IMG/VR virus record: IMGVR_UViG_3300023176_003291
Coordinates: 1-29,362 of that record
Origin: a virus
Strand: one strand, 5' to 3'
DNA length: 29,362 bases
Below are positions 8,569 through 15,897 of this stretch, piece by piece; the stretch's first letter is position 1; each line of letters begins with the position of its first letter. The position numbers and the translations under genes were made by a program. The notes below the pieces were generated by a model. The model was not told the origin of the DNA. It made no database searches and saw only the letters and a program-made list of their open reading frames with translations.

Positions 8569-9223
8569 AAAGTTCTTGTTTCCAAAGTTCGTTAAACTCA
8601 CAGTCTCTGTAGTTTTCAAACCACGGTCCGCCTTCTGTATAATGGATTAGATTGGGTGTATCAATGTCATCGTAAACACCGACAAGATAATTCCAAGTGT
8701 GATCCAATTCTCCAATTTCTTCATCTTTTAACCAACTAAATCTGTGCAAGTATGCACCGTTAATTTCTGGACTATTAACTAGGTCCATTGTAAGTGCAGC
8801 ATTGCTAGGATGCGCACAATTAAACAGCATTACACTTGACCAATTCTTACGTGGATAGATAGTTTGTTTTTGCCCATCCATCTTTGTGCCTTCTTTTGGT
8901 GTATAATCGTGTTTCACACACATTACAGCATACTTGTCGTCTGCTTGGTCAAACAACTCTTTAATATCTGTTGTAAGGATCATATCACAATCCATAAACA
9001 ACGCCCAGCCAGTAAAGTTTGTAAGTTCTGGAATAAGAAAACGTGTAAATGTAAATTCGGTGCTTGCAAGTTTATCTAAACTACGTGTATACCAGCCTGC
9101 GTCACGTAGCTCTTGCTGCTTTAAAGGGCGCACATCTGCTAGTGGTTGCTTGTTTAAAATACTGTGCTTGCAAACTTGGTATGCAATATCTTCTCTTGTG
9201 TCATAACCTACAAATATTTTCAT
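8552..9223 (-). CDS. GT8-like glycosyltransferase
   Basis: This is a 223-residue GT-A protein. It opens with MKIFVGYDTREDIAYQVCKH, as in family 8-like transferases of marine bacteria and phages. FTFTRFLIPEL precedes the DxD motif in ALFMDCDMILTTDI (D78 and D80). NWSSVMLFNCAHP and ELDHTWNYLVG follow, corresponding to the acceptor and second metal-site regions. Its ATG overlaps the stop of the cytidylyltransferase-cupin gene by one base (TAATG). No membrane segment is seen, so it probably acts in the cytoplasm on a nucleotide sugar. Donor and acceptor are unknown. Confidence 0.85.
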   Translation of the reverse strand: MKIFVGYDTREDIAYQVCKHSILNKQPLADVRPLKQQELRDAGWYTRSLDKLASTEFTFTRFLIPELTNFTGWALFMDCDMILTTDIKELFDQADDKYAVMCVKHDYTPKEGTKMDGQKQTIYPRKNWSSVMLFNCAHPSNAALTMDLVNSPEINGAYLHRFSWLKDEEIGELDHTWNYLVGVYDDIDTPNLIHYTEGGPWFENYRDCEFNELWKQELYDMFK

Positions 9224-9999
9224 TAATCTCTTCTTTCAATATCTTCTTCTTCACAAAGTTCCCCAAACTGCACTTCGAGTATGTGAGTGTGCTTATCGGT
9301 ATCATTCATGGCTTTGTGCCAAACATTATTACCGATAATTACATTATGATTTTTTTCTAATCTAACTCCATTTTTTCCTCTATCATCTTCTAGAGCTATT
9401 GTAACTTCGTTATCTAACACATACCAATGTTCGTTTCTATACTTGTGTCGTTGGTCACTAAGATGTTTACCTGGAGCAATTACCAGTTCTTTTACTTTGT
9501 ATCCCTTGTCTGGCTGATGATCTAATACTCTGTACCAACCCCATGATCTTATAGTTTTTGGATTTTTCCATTCTTCTAGTATCCAACTAGAAGAATTTTT
9601 TTTATCTTCGCCACCTACTCCCCAGACAAATTCTACATAATTCATATCGCCATATGTTTCATATTCTGGAGTAGTTGTATTTGTTCTATCCCCGCCATTG
9701 GCGAAAATTATCTTTGTACCAGATGGTGTTGTACTTAAAACTTTAAAAATAGCTCCACAAGCACTGCCATCTGAGTCATCGAAGCTTATGACTTTATCGA
9801 CCACTGCAAGTTCTTTAATTATCGCAGCACGTTCTTCTATAGGCATAAACGGACGTCCTTTTTTGCGAGTAAGCCATTCGTCGCTATTTAAACCTACGAT
9901 TAATTTAGATCCTAGTTTTTTTGCTTCCTTAAAATATTCTATATGTCCACTATGGAGAGGATCGAAACCACCAGTGACTAAAACAACTCTATCTTTCAT
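9223..9999 (-). CDS. Fused cytidylyltransferase-like and mannose-6-phosphate-isomerase-type cupin enzyme
   Basis: Two domains sit in 258 residues. Residues 1-142 are a nucleotidyltransferase of the HldE-C/TagD type: the nucleotide-binding GGFDPLHSGH is at 10-19, the substrate loop MPIEERAAII at 52-61, and NSSSWIL at 135-141 takes the place of the usual closing signature. Residues about 150-255 match the cupin of type II phosphomannose isomerases: WGWYRVLD, GYKVKELVIAPGKHLSDQRH, NEHWYVLDNE, IGNNVWHKAMND and EVQFGELCEEEDIERRD, with H185, E190 and H191 as likely metal ligands. It may activate a sugar or polyol phosphate made or isomerised by the cupin. The ATG has no Shine-Dalgarno sequence but follows a late-type CATAAATA motif by 5 bases. 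Confidence 0.85.
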   Translation of the reverse strand: MKDRVVLVTGGFDPLHSGHIEYFKEAKKLGSKLIVGLNSDEWLTRKKGRPFMPIEERAAIIKELAVVDKVISFDDSDGSACGAIFKVLSTTPSGTKIIFANGGDRTNTTTPEYETYGDMNYVEFVWGVGGEDKKNSSSWILEEWKNPKTIRSWGWYRVLDHQPDKGYKVKELVIAPGKHLSDQRHKYRNEHWYVLDNEVTIALEDDRGKNGVRLEKNHNVIIGNNVWHKAMNDTDKHTHILEVQFGELCEEEDIERRD

Positions 10000-10004
10000 G
10001 TAGA

Positions 10005-10012
10005 TATTTATG
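10005..10012 (-). promoter_or_regulatory. Late-type promoter CATAAATA, directly before ATG 9999
   Basis: CATAAATA reads on the minus strand with 5 bases between its end and ATG 9999. It partly overlaps a perfect 8-base palindrome GTGCGCAC at 10012-10019. If transcription starts at the usual T4 late distance, the mRNA would begin at or next to the start codon. It would drive the left half of the sugar cassette late in infection. Confidence 0.5.
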
Positions 10013-10023
10013 TGCGCACTTAA

Positions 10024-10701
10024 CTACGTAAACTTTTTTATGGTCCTAATTTGTTTTGGAGAAAGAGTAAATTTAGAAATTGCGAAATTATAATTATGAT
10101 CTAAAATATCTGTATCATATACTATATCTTTTGCAAGGATGTCATTATCCCATACAAAAATACTATCACCTGTAAAACTTTTACTAAGAGGAGTTTCTCT
10201 AAAGTTTACAGGAATAACTTTAGACATTAAACATTCTATATATCTGTATGTCCATAGTGCATCCATATCTCCCTTCCATCCGGGCTGATGCGGACATAGA
10301 CCATATTGACTTTTTGCAAGCCCTGTAAAGTATTCTGTATTATATTTGTCTTTTTTTGCAATTACACGGCCGTCGTCGCTCCAAACAACCTTACAGTCAT
10401 CTCGTTTGATAAAATCTTGTAAAAGAGTTTCTCTAGAAGATCCTTTACCTATGTGCCCATTAAAGTAAAATTTATATTCCTTTTTTAGTGTGTGCAATTT
10501 GCTAGTATGCTTCAACCATTTTTTCGGAAAAATTATTGGTAATTCTACACCGTTTACATATGATATACCTTTGTCATGATTTATTTTAATTTCACAATTT
10601 CTAGATTCTATATCTGCTTCTTGTAACGCTAGATTTAAGATAATAGATTGTTTTAAATTGCTAGGATTTTTTCCAGTAAGTTTTGCTTTATCTTTTACCA
10701 T
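10024..10701 (-). CDS. Exostosin-like (GT47-type) glycosyltransferase
   Basis: This is a 225-residue protein. The C-terminal half resembles the conserved donor-binding part of exostosin/GT47 enzymes: SQYGLCPHQPGWKGDMDALW (about residues 131-150), then RYIECLMSKVIPVNFRETPL (about 153-172), then a final acidic-aromatic stretch FVWDNDI. Earlier, EYKFYFNGHIGKGSSRETLL corresponds to the family's GxxxR region. The family transfers sugars from nucleotide donors, usually by inversion. The protein is shorter than most members and has no signal peptide or membrane helix, so it may act in the cytoplasm. It overlaps the RfbJ-like gene by 14 bases. A more distant GT-B family cannot be excluded. Confidence 0.7.
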   Translation of the reverse strand: MVKDKAKLTGKNPSNLKQSIILNLALQEADIESRNCEIKINHDKGISYVNGVELPIIFPKKWLKHTSKLHTLKKEYKFYFNGHIGKGSSRETLLQDFIKRDDCKVVWSDDGRVIAKKDKYNTEYFTGLAKSQYGLCPHQPGWKGDMDALWTYRYIECLMSKVIPVNFRETPLSKSFTGDSIFVWDNDILAKDIVYDTDILDHNYNFAISKFTLSPKQIRTIKKFT

Positions 10702-11485
10702 AATAATCCTTTACTAATGCTAATCCTTTGTTGATATCATTTTTATATGTCCATCCTAATTTGTTTAGGAACTTTGTATTTGCAGACATAATCATTTCTT
10801 CATTTTCTCTCATAGGTACTTTGCCAAACTCAAGGGCACTGCTTGATTTTGTTATTTCTTTAATTTTTGTTATTGCATCTTTTAACTGTGTAGTAACACC
10901 TGTGCCTACATCTATGTTTTCAAAATCTAGTAATGTATTGCGTTTTTCAATTACAGTTTTAAATGCTGTTATAACATCGTCTATATAGATAAAGTCTCTT
11001 TGTTGTGTTCCTTCAGTTAATGCTAAGTCTTTATTTGTAAAACAATTTTCAAAAACATAGGAAATAAAATTATTTGTAGCACCTGGGCCATAAAAATGTT
11101 GTAGATTCATATTAAGGAATTGTAATTGATCACTAGAAGCAAACTTGCCGTATTCAACAAATTGACCTTTACTTATAGAATATAAATTTGTGTTAAATTT
11201 TAAAGAAGTACCACAGTTTATAAATGTAACCCGTTTGTCTAATTTTTTGCATTCCGAAAGTACTTCTATACCGCAATTAAGATTGGACTGATATATTTGG
11301 TTAGGAGATTCTCCGTTGCGACCATAAGAACAAATAGTATGTACAACAACATCAGGATTAAATTGTTGGATAAAATTAACTTCGGTTTTTCTAGTGTAAT
11401 GTCCGATAGCATTACCTGTAAGAAACAGACTTTTAGATATAGCTTTTCCTAAATATCCATTGCTTCCTGTGATTAATACTTTCAT
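10688..11485 (-). CDS. RfbJ-like NAD(P)-dependent CDP-sugar reductase/epimerase
   Basis: This is a 265-residue extended short-chain dehydrogenase. The Rossmann loop GSNGYLG is at residues 7-13 and the catalytic YSISK at 102-106, followed by LQHFYGPG, the family signature RDFIYIDDVITAF, and a C-terminal FGKVPMRENEEM and LGW segment. The last part resembles Salmonella CDP-abequose synthase (RfbJ) as recalled, including its FG...R(D/E)NEIM stretch and KGL/KGI end. RfbJ reduces the C4 ketone of CDP-4-keto-3,6-dideoxyglucose. The position directly after rfbF, rfbG and rfbH matches the Salmonella gene order. The stereochemistry of the product (abequose, paratose or other) cannot be told. Its ATG overlaps the rfbH-like stop (ATGA). 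Confidence 0.82.
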   Translation of the reverse strand: MKVLITGSNGYLGKAISKSLFLTGNAIGHYTRKTEVNFIQQFNPDVVVHTICSYGRNGESPNQIYQSNLNCGIEVLSECKKLDKRVTFINCGTSLKFNTNLYSISKGQFVEYGKFASSDQLQFLNMNLQHFYGPGATNNFISYVFENCFTNKDLALTEGTQQRDFIYIDDVITAFKTVIEKRNTLLDFENIDVGTGVTTQLKDAITKIKEITKSSSALEFGKVPMRENEEMIMSANTKFLNKLGWTYKNDINKGLALVKDYYGKR

Positions 11486-12681
11486 GTATGTTCTGCTATA
11501 AATTGATCAATAGTATTATGTAAACGTTCAAACATTTCGTCTGTCATTCCGTGGTGTAACGGCAAAAGCACAGCACGTTCCATAACAGCATCTGCATTAG
11601 GATATCCTGCTTTGTGTTTACGCATTGTAATCCCTTGTGCCATTGGCTGCCGTAAAACATTACCTGTGAAACAAACTCTTGTTTGTATATCTCTTTTTTC
11701 TAAGTAAATTTGAAATTGCTTACGTGTAAACGGAGCATCTTCTTTAATTAAAATTGGAAATGCTAACCAGCCTGTAGTAACATCTTGAGCTTCGACTGGA
11801 TTTACAAAATAATCTCTATATTTTGAAAAGTAATTAATTTGTTTATGATAATTTGTTCTTCTTACATCGATATTATTTTTTAAATTTTCTAGTTGTACTA
11901 GTCCAAAGGCTGCTCCCATTTCGTTACCTTCTAGATTGTAGCCCGGAATGGCGAAAACAAATTTCGCATCGTATTCTAGTCCATCTAATTCTATATTAAA
12001 TCTATTCTCTATTGCTTCACTTGCTTCGTCAAATAAACTACTACTTCTACCCCAACTACGTAGAAGTTTTGCTTTTTCAATAACCTTTTCATCGTTTAAA
12101 CATAAGGCACCGCCGTTTCCTGCACAATTAATAATATGAGAACCGTAGAAACTTGTAATACTCATATCACTATACTTTCCTATATTTTCACCATCTACAG
12201 TTGCTCCTAACGTATCAGCACTATCATGTAAAACTTTTAATCCATGCTTGTCTGCAATTTCTCTTATCCTACGCCAGTCGCAAACATTACCTAATAAATC
12301 TGGTGCTAGGATAGCAACGGTTTTTTCTGTAATCATAGATTCTATTTTACTAGCATCAATACAATATGTTCTTGGTTCTACATCAACAAATGCAGGAATT
12401 AACTTATTTTTTAAAATACATGATAATGTTGTACCAAAAGTTAATGCCGGTGTAATTACTTCGCTACCTTCTGGAAAATCAAATGCCTCCATGCCTATGT
12501 GTAACGCACTAGATCCACTGTTCACATATAAGCATTCTTTTTTGTCGAATAAATCTGCAATTTGTTTTTCAAACTGTCTACTATGGACACCCATTTGAGT
12601 AGATTGTTCTAAACATTTTACGACAGCATCTATTTCTGCTTGTCCGTATACTGTCTTTGCGTATGATATTTTTTCAACCAT
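11482..12681 (-). CDS. rfbH: RfbH-type PLP-dependent sugar 3-dehydrase lacking Fe-S cysteines
   Basis: This 399-residue protein has the DegT/DnrJ/EryC1 fold, with NSGSSAL near 54-60 and LHDSADTLGA at 151-160. At the PLP-lysine position the sequence is SFYGSHIINCAGNGGA, with His182 in place of Lys. D156 also replaces the usual Gln. These two changes mark the 3-dehydrases (RfbH/AscC, ColD), not aminotransferases, so it should remove the C3 hydroxyl of a 4-keto-6-deoxy sugar. In RfbH the loop after RxWGR carries cysteines for a [2Fe-2S] cluster; here that loop (residues 211-228) has none. It may therefore work like ColD, which needs no cluster. The ATG overlaps the rfbG stop region by 8 bases. 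Confidence 0.85.
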   Translation of the reverse strand: MVEKISYAKTVYGQAEIDAVVKCLEQSTQMGVHSRQFEKQIADLFDKKECLYVNSGSSALHIGMEAFDFPEGSEVITPALTFGTTLSCILKNKLIPAFVDVEPRTYCIDASKIESMITEKTVAILAPDLLGNVCDWRRIREIADKHGLKVLHDSADTLGATVDGENIGKYSDMSITSFYGSHIINCAGNGGALCLNDEKVIEKAKLLRSWGRSSSLFDEASEAIENRFNIELDGLEYDAKFVFAIPGYNLEGNEMGAAFGLVQLENLKNNIDVRRTNYHKQINYFSKYRDYFVNPVEAQDVTTGWLAFPILIKEDAPFTRKQFQIYLEKRDIQTRVCFTGNVLRQPMAQGITMRKHKAGYPNADAVMERAVLLPLHHGMTDEMFERLHNTIDQFIAEHT

Positions 12682-13723
12682 TTGTTTCTCCGTTCATAAA
12701 TTTTTCTATTTGCATTATAGAAACTTTTCTCATATCTTCACCTTTTAGCCAGGCTTTGTGCCATTCTATTGTAGCATTAAGTGCTTGTTCTAACCGCCAT
12801 CTAGGCCGCCAGTTTAAGTAGGTCTTTGCTTTACTAATATCTAATTTTAGATAATGAGCTTCGTGTAAATGTTCTTGTTTATCATGAGTCCAAGTTACAT
12901 TGTTCCCCCATTTAGAGGTCATATAATTTAATATGTCTTTAACAGGCTTTGCATCTTCATCAAACGGACCAAAATTCCAGCCGTCGGCAAATTCTTTGTT
13001 ATTGTAAAGGTTTTCTGCTAATACCATATATCCAGATAATGGTTCTAATACATGCTGCCAAGGTCTAATAGCATCAGGATACCGCACTATTAGTTCTTCA
13101 TTTTTGCCAAAAGCCTTTAGCGCATCTGGTACAATTCTATCCTGTGCCCAGTCTCCGCCTCCTATTACATTGCCTGCTCTTGCTGATGCAAGTGGCAAAT
13201 TAAAACTTCTTCTGTACGCACTTGTTAAAAGTTCTGAGCAACCTTTACTACTACTGTAAGGATCGTAACCCCCCATAGGCTCGTTTTCCCTATATGGATA
13301 GGGCCATTCTTTATTTTCGTAGCATTTATCTGTTGTTATATTAACAATTGCCTTTACACTATTACATTGTCTTGCTGCATCTAATACATTTAATGTGCCC
13401 ATGACATTTGTTTCATATGTAGTAAAAGGATCTTTGTAAGATTCTATTACCAAAGGTTGAGCTGCTAAGTGGAAAATTATTTCAGGTTGAAATGTATTAA
13501 CAATTCTAAAAATAGCATCTCTATTTCTTGTGTCGTCCAGTATGGACAACATTTGACTACTCACTTTTGACTCTGTAAAATTATTAGGGGTAGTAGGAGC
13601 GTCTAAACTATATCCACATACTTCTGCATTTAAAAACTGTAACCATGTACACAACCAGCTACCTTTAAATCCTGTATGTCCGGTTATTAAAACTTTTTTA
13701 TTTTTCCAAAAATCTGCATTCAT
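12674..13723 (-). CDS. rfbG: CDP-glucose 4,6-dehydratase
   Basis: The protein has 349 residues from ATG 13723, which overlaps the rfbF stop (TAATG) and has GGAGG nine bases upstream; a TTG at 13738 is rejected. RfbG proteins are about 355-360 residues. Visible features are the NAD-binding loop GHTGFKG at 15-21, the ITTDKCYENKEW stretch at 129-140, ENEPMGGYDPYSSSKG ending in the catalytic Y156 and K160, and NVIGGGDWAQDRIVPDALKA. These are characteristic of CDP-glucose dehydratases and distinguish it from dTDP- or GDP-sugar relatives. It converts CDP-glucose to CDP-4-keto-6-deoxyglucose. It lies between its supplier (rfbF) and the next enzyme (rfbH type). Confidence 0.93.
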   Translation of the reverse strand: MNADFWKNKKVLITGHTGFKGSWLCTWLQFLNAEVCGYSLDAPTTPNNFTESKVSSQMLSILDDTRNRDAIFRIVNTFQPEIIFHLAAQPLVIESYKDPFTTYETNVMGTLNVLDAARQCNSVKAIVNITTDKCYENKEWPYPYRENEPMGGYDPYSSSKGCSELLTSAYRRSFNLPLASARAGNVIGGGDWAQDRIVPDALKAFGKNEELIVRYPDAIRPWQHVLEPLSGYMVLAENLYNNKEFADGWNFGPFDEDAKPVKDILNYMTSKWGNNVTWTHDKQEHLHEAHYLKLDISKAKTYLNWRPRWRLEQALNATIEWHKAWLKGEDMRKVSIMQIEKFMNGETNG

Positions 13724-14493
13724 TACCAGATCCTCCAAGGTGCTTCTTCACCTTTCCATAGTTTTTCTAATGCATTTTTGTCAGGAAGCGAATCCATAGG
13801 CCTCCAAAAACCTGTATGTTTGTATGCCATGACCTGTCCTTCAGACGTTAATTTATGAAGAGGATTTTCTTCCCATGTAGTAGTATCGTCGTCTATGTAA
13901 TCTAAAACTTGAGGAGATAAAACAAAAAATCCTGCATTTATCATTGCTCCATCGCCTTCTGGTTTTTCTTGAAACTTAGTTATCTTGTCCCCAGTTATCT
14001 CTAAATTACCAAATCTTCCAGGGGCATAAGCTGTTGTCATAGTAACTAATTTTTTGTGTGTTTTATGGAATTCTATAGACTTGGTTATATCTACATTCCC
14101 TACACCATCGCCATATGTAAAGCAAAACGCTTCTTCGTCTTTAATATGTTCTTTAACTCGTTTTAGTCGGCCACCAGTCATAGAATCTTCGCCTGTTTCT
14201 ACAAGATTAATATTCCAGTCTTCTAATTGGTTATTGTAAAATCTTACATTGCCTGATTTTGTGTTTACTTCTACATCGGAATTTTTTGCAGCATAGTTAA
14301 TAAAATAATCTTTTATAATATTACTTTTGTATCCACAGCAGACAACAAAATCATTTATTCCGTGTGCAGAGTAAATTTTCATAATATGCCAAAGAATAGG
14401 TTTACCTCCTATTTCAACCATCGGTTTAGGACGCATATTAGTTTCTTCATGTAAGCGTGTACCAAGTCCTCCGGCTAATATTACAACCTTCAT
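13723..14493 (-). CDS. rfbF: Glucose-1-phosphate cytidylyltransferase
   Basis: At 256 residues this is the typical RfbF length. The nucleotide-binding signature ILAGGLGTRL is at residues 5-14, followed by RPKPMVEIGGKPILWHIM at 21-38, the metal-site TYGDGVGNVD around D129, and NAGFFVLSPQVLDYI. RfbF makes CDP-glucose from CTP and glucose-1-phosphate, the entry step of CDP-3,6-dideoxyhexose synthesis. The start overlaps the stop of the pyruvyltransferase-family gene (ATGA). All motifs needed for activity are present. The alternative, a UTP-glucose enzyme, is less likely given the sequence and the CDP-glucose dehydratase next to it. Confidence 0.93.
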   Translation of the reverse strand: MKVVILAGGLGTRLHEETNMRPKPMVEIGGKPILWHIMKIYSAHGINDFVVCCGYKSNIIKDYFINYAAKNSDVEVNTKSGNVRFYNNQLEDWNINLVETGEDSMTGGRLKRVKEHIKDEEAFCFTYGDGVGNVDITKSIEFHKTHKKLVTMTTAYAPGRFGNLEITGDKITKFQEKPEGDGAMINAGFFVLSPQVLDYIDDDTTTWEENPLHKLTSEGQVMAYKHTGFWRPMDSLPDKNALEKLWKGEEAPWRIW

Positions 14494-15206
14494 AAATTTG
14501 CAATTTCCTCTAAAATCTCTTCAATAGTAGTTATGTTAATATTGTTTGGTAAACAAAATTTAGGAGAATCGTAAGAACTTACTTCGCAATTAAGATTAAC
14601 ACTTGCGAAATAATCTTCGAATTTAACATTATCACCTTTTAAATTATTATGTGATCTGGCCCAGGCAGCAGGTATTCCATAAGCATGTGCTACAATTAAT
14701 CCATGAAGACTACTTGAGACGATAAACTCTGATTCTAAAATTTTATCTACAACTCTTTTATAATCACTTGTTCTTAAGTTGATAACATTTTCATATTTTT
14801 GTGATATTTCTGCGAAATCTACATTATGAGGCACATAACTTATTTTATGTTTTTTTGTAATTGTAGGGTTATAAATTTTTGGTAGTAATAATGCAGGATC
14901 ACCAAATACTGCTGGACAGTTGCCTCCTAATCTGTTAACATGATGCTGTGTATGAGGACCGCGGACAAATCTCCAATTGGCTCCAGGAGTAATCCTGTCT
15001 CCTTTAGAAATTATACCGCTTCCAATTACAGTAGTGTTGACTCCGGCACGCCTAGCAATACTGCCAACACAAATTAATGTGGCATTTACATAATTTGGTT
15101 CAAATTTATATTTTATTTTATAATGGTCTAAAATGTGCGGAGTGAGTATGTCACCAAAATTTCCTTGAGCTTTTTCACTGCCTAACCACCATGCGTTAAA
15201 TATCAT
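14490..15206 (-). CDS. Polysaccharide pyruvyltransferase family protein 2
   Basis: This 238-residue protein is a compact member of the PF04230 family: GNFGDILTPHIL at residues 15-26, a strand and loop ICVGSIARR, VIGSGI at 60-65, FVRGPHT near 80, FGDPALLLP at 101-109, and SSSLHGLIVAHAYGIPAAWA at 164-183. It is shorter than, and clearly distinct from, the 307-residue family member at 6872-7795. Proteins of this type in exopolysaccharide loci transfer a pyruvyl ketal, though some short marine versions have unknown roles. It is the first gene of the sugar cassette and overlaps the uvsY stop by ATGA, so it is expressed from the recombination operon. Confidence 0.83.
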   Translation of the reverse strand: MIFNAWWLGSEKAQGNFGDILTPHILDHYKIKYKFEPNYVNATLICVGSIARRAGVNTTVIGSGIISKGDRITPGANWRFVRGPHTQHHVNRLGGNCPAVFGDPALLLPKIYNPTITKKHKISYVPHNVDFAEISQKYENVINLRTSDYKRVVDKILESEFIVSSSLHGLIVAHAYGIPAAWARSHNNLKGDNVKFEDYFASVNLNCEVSSYDSPKFCLPNNINITTIEEILEEIANL

Positions 15207-15658
15207 AAAGTTGCATCTTCCATTCCTGCTACACGAAGCTTTACAACATTAGTTATCTGCCATTGCTTCTGGTCCAGGGCCTTTAAGACTCCTAACCATT
15301 TGTTGCGCAGAAGTGCAAATTCATTGATAATTTTTTCATAATCAACAACGTCTGCCTCGCCGTCAACGTATTTTTCAACATCACGGCTTGACAGAGCTCG
15401 TTGATAATTTTCAAGATATTTTTTGAAGAAAGAGCTACGCAATCTACGTAGCTCAATATTCAAATAGTTTAAGATTGCTTCAATTTCTTGAAGCTGATTA
15501 AAACGATGTTCAACAATGCCTGGCATAGCAGCCGCACTTTTTTCAACATTACCTACAAGTTTACACTCTTGTTTTGCTTGTCTAAGTTCGTTTTCAAAAA
15601 ATGCAACTGCATCAGGAATTTTAGAAATATCTCTAGATACTTCACTATACCATCCCAT
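15203..15658 (-). CDS. uvsY: UvsY, recombination mediator
   Basis: The protein has 151 residues (T4 UvsY has 137). It is nearly all helical and rich in charged residues, with a conserved C-terminal patch RNKWLGVLKALDQKQWQITN followed by VVKLRVAGMEDATL, typical of UvsY in marine T4-type phages. UvsY loads UvsX recombinase onto gp32-coated single-stranded DNA. It begins with a one-base overlap (TAATG) with the small acidic gene and lies two genes after uvsX. Recognition rests on the C-terminal segment plus position; the N-terminal half is divergent from enteric T4. Confidence 0.88.
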   Translation of the reverse strand: MGWYSEVSRDISKIPDAVAFFENELRQAKQECKLVGNVEKSAAAMPGIVEHRFNQLQEIEAILNYLNIELRRLRSSFFKKYLENYQRALSSRDVEKYVDGEADVVDYEKIINEFALLRNKWLGVLKALDQKQWQITNVVKLRVAGMEDATL

Positions 15659-15894
15659 TACTCATCCCAATCGTCTATTTCGTCGTCGAATTTATCAACA
15701 TCATCCAAATCCAAAAAGTAATTAATAGCATTATCTAAATGCGGGTCTGCGCCTAATGCCGAGATTAAGGTATCGTCGCCTACTCCGTAATCTGCCATTA
15801 AATCGATAAAACGTTCTGCGGCAATTTCTATATTTTTCTTATCTAAATATTCTTTAAAAAGTTGCCAGATTTCGGTGACATGACTTTCGTCCAT
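15658..15894 (-). CDS. Small acidic protein between uvsX and uvsY
   Basis: This 78-residue protein is strongly acidic, ending in a D/E-rich tail (LDLDDVDKFDDEIDDWDE). Helices are predicted at WQLFKEYLDKK and AAERFIDLMADYG. Its start has GGAG overlapping the uvsX stop three codons upstream, so it is translated with uvsX. A small acidic gene at this position is common in marine T4-type phages. The acidic tail could mimic DNA or contact UvsX or gp32, but that is speculation and no biochemical role is known to me. Confidence 0.85.
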   Translation of the reverse strand: MDESHVTEIWQLFKEYLDKKNIEIAAERFIDLMADYGVGDDTLISALGADPHLDNAINYFLDLDDVDKFDDEIDDWDE

Positions 15895-15897
15895 ATG

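Noticed and set aside
3503-9223. Glycosyltransferases as DNA-modifying enzymes (like T4 alpha/beta-glucosyltransferase)
   Set aside because: The context is sugar-nucleotide synthesis and capsule-type enzymes; no hydroxymethylase or other base-modification gene is seen in the window.
11482-12681. Sugar aminotransferase (PseC/ArnB-like) reading of the DegT-family protein
   Set aside because: The PLP-anchoring lysine is replaced by His182 and the adjacent Gln by Asp156, which fits 3-dehydrases and not transamination.
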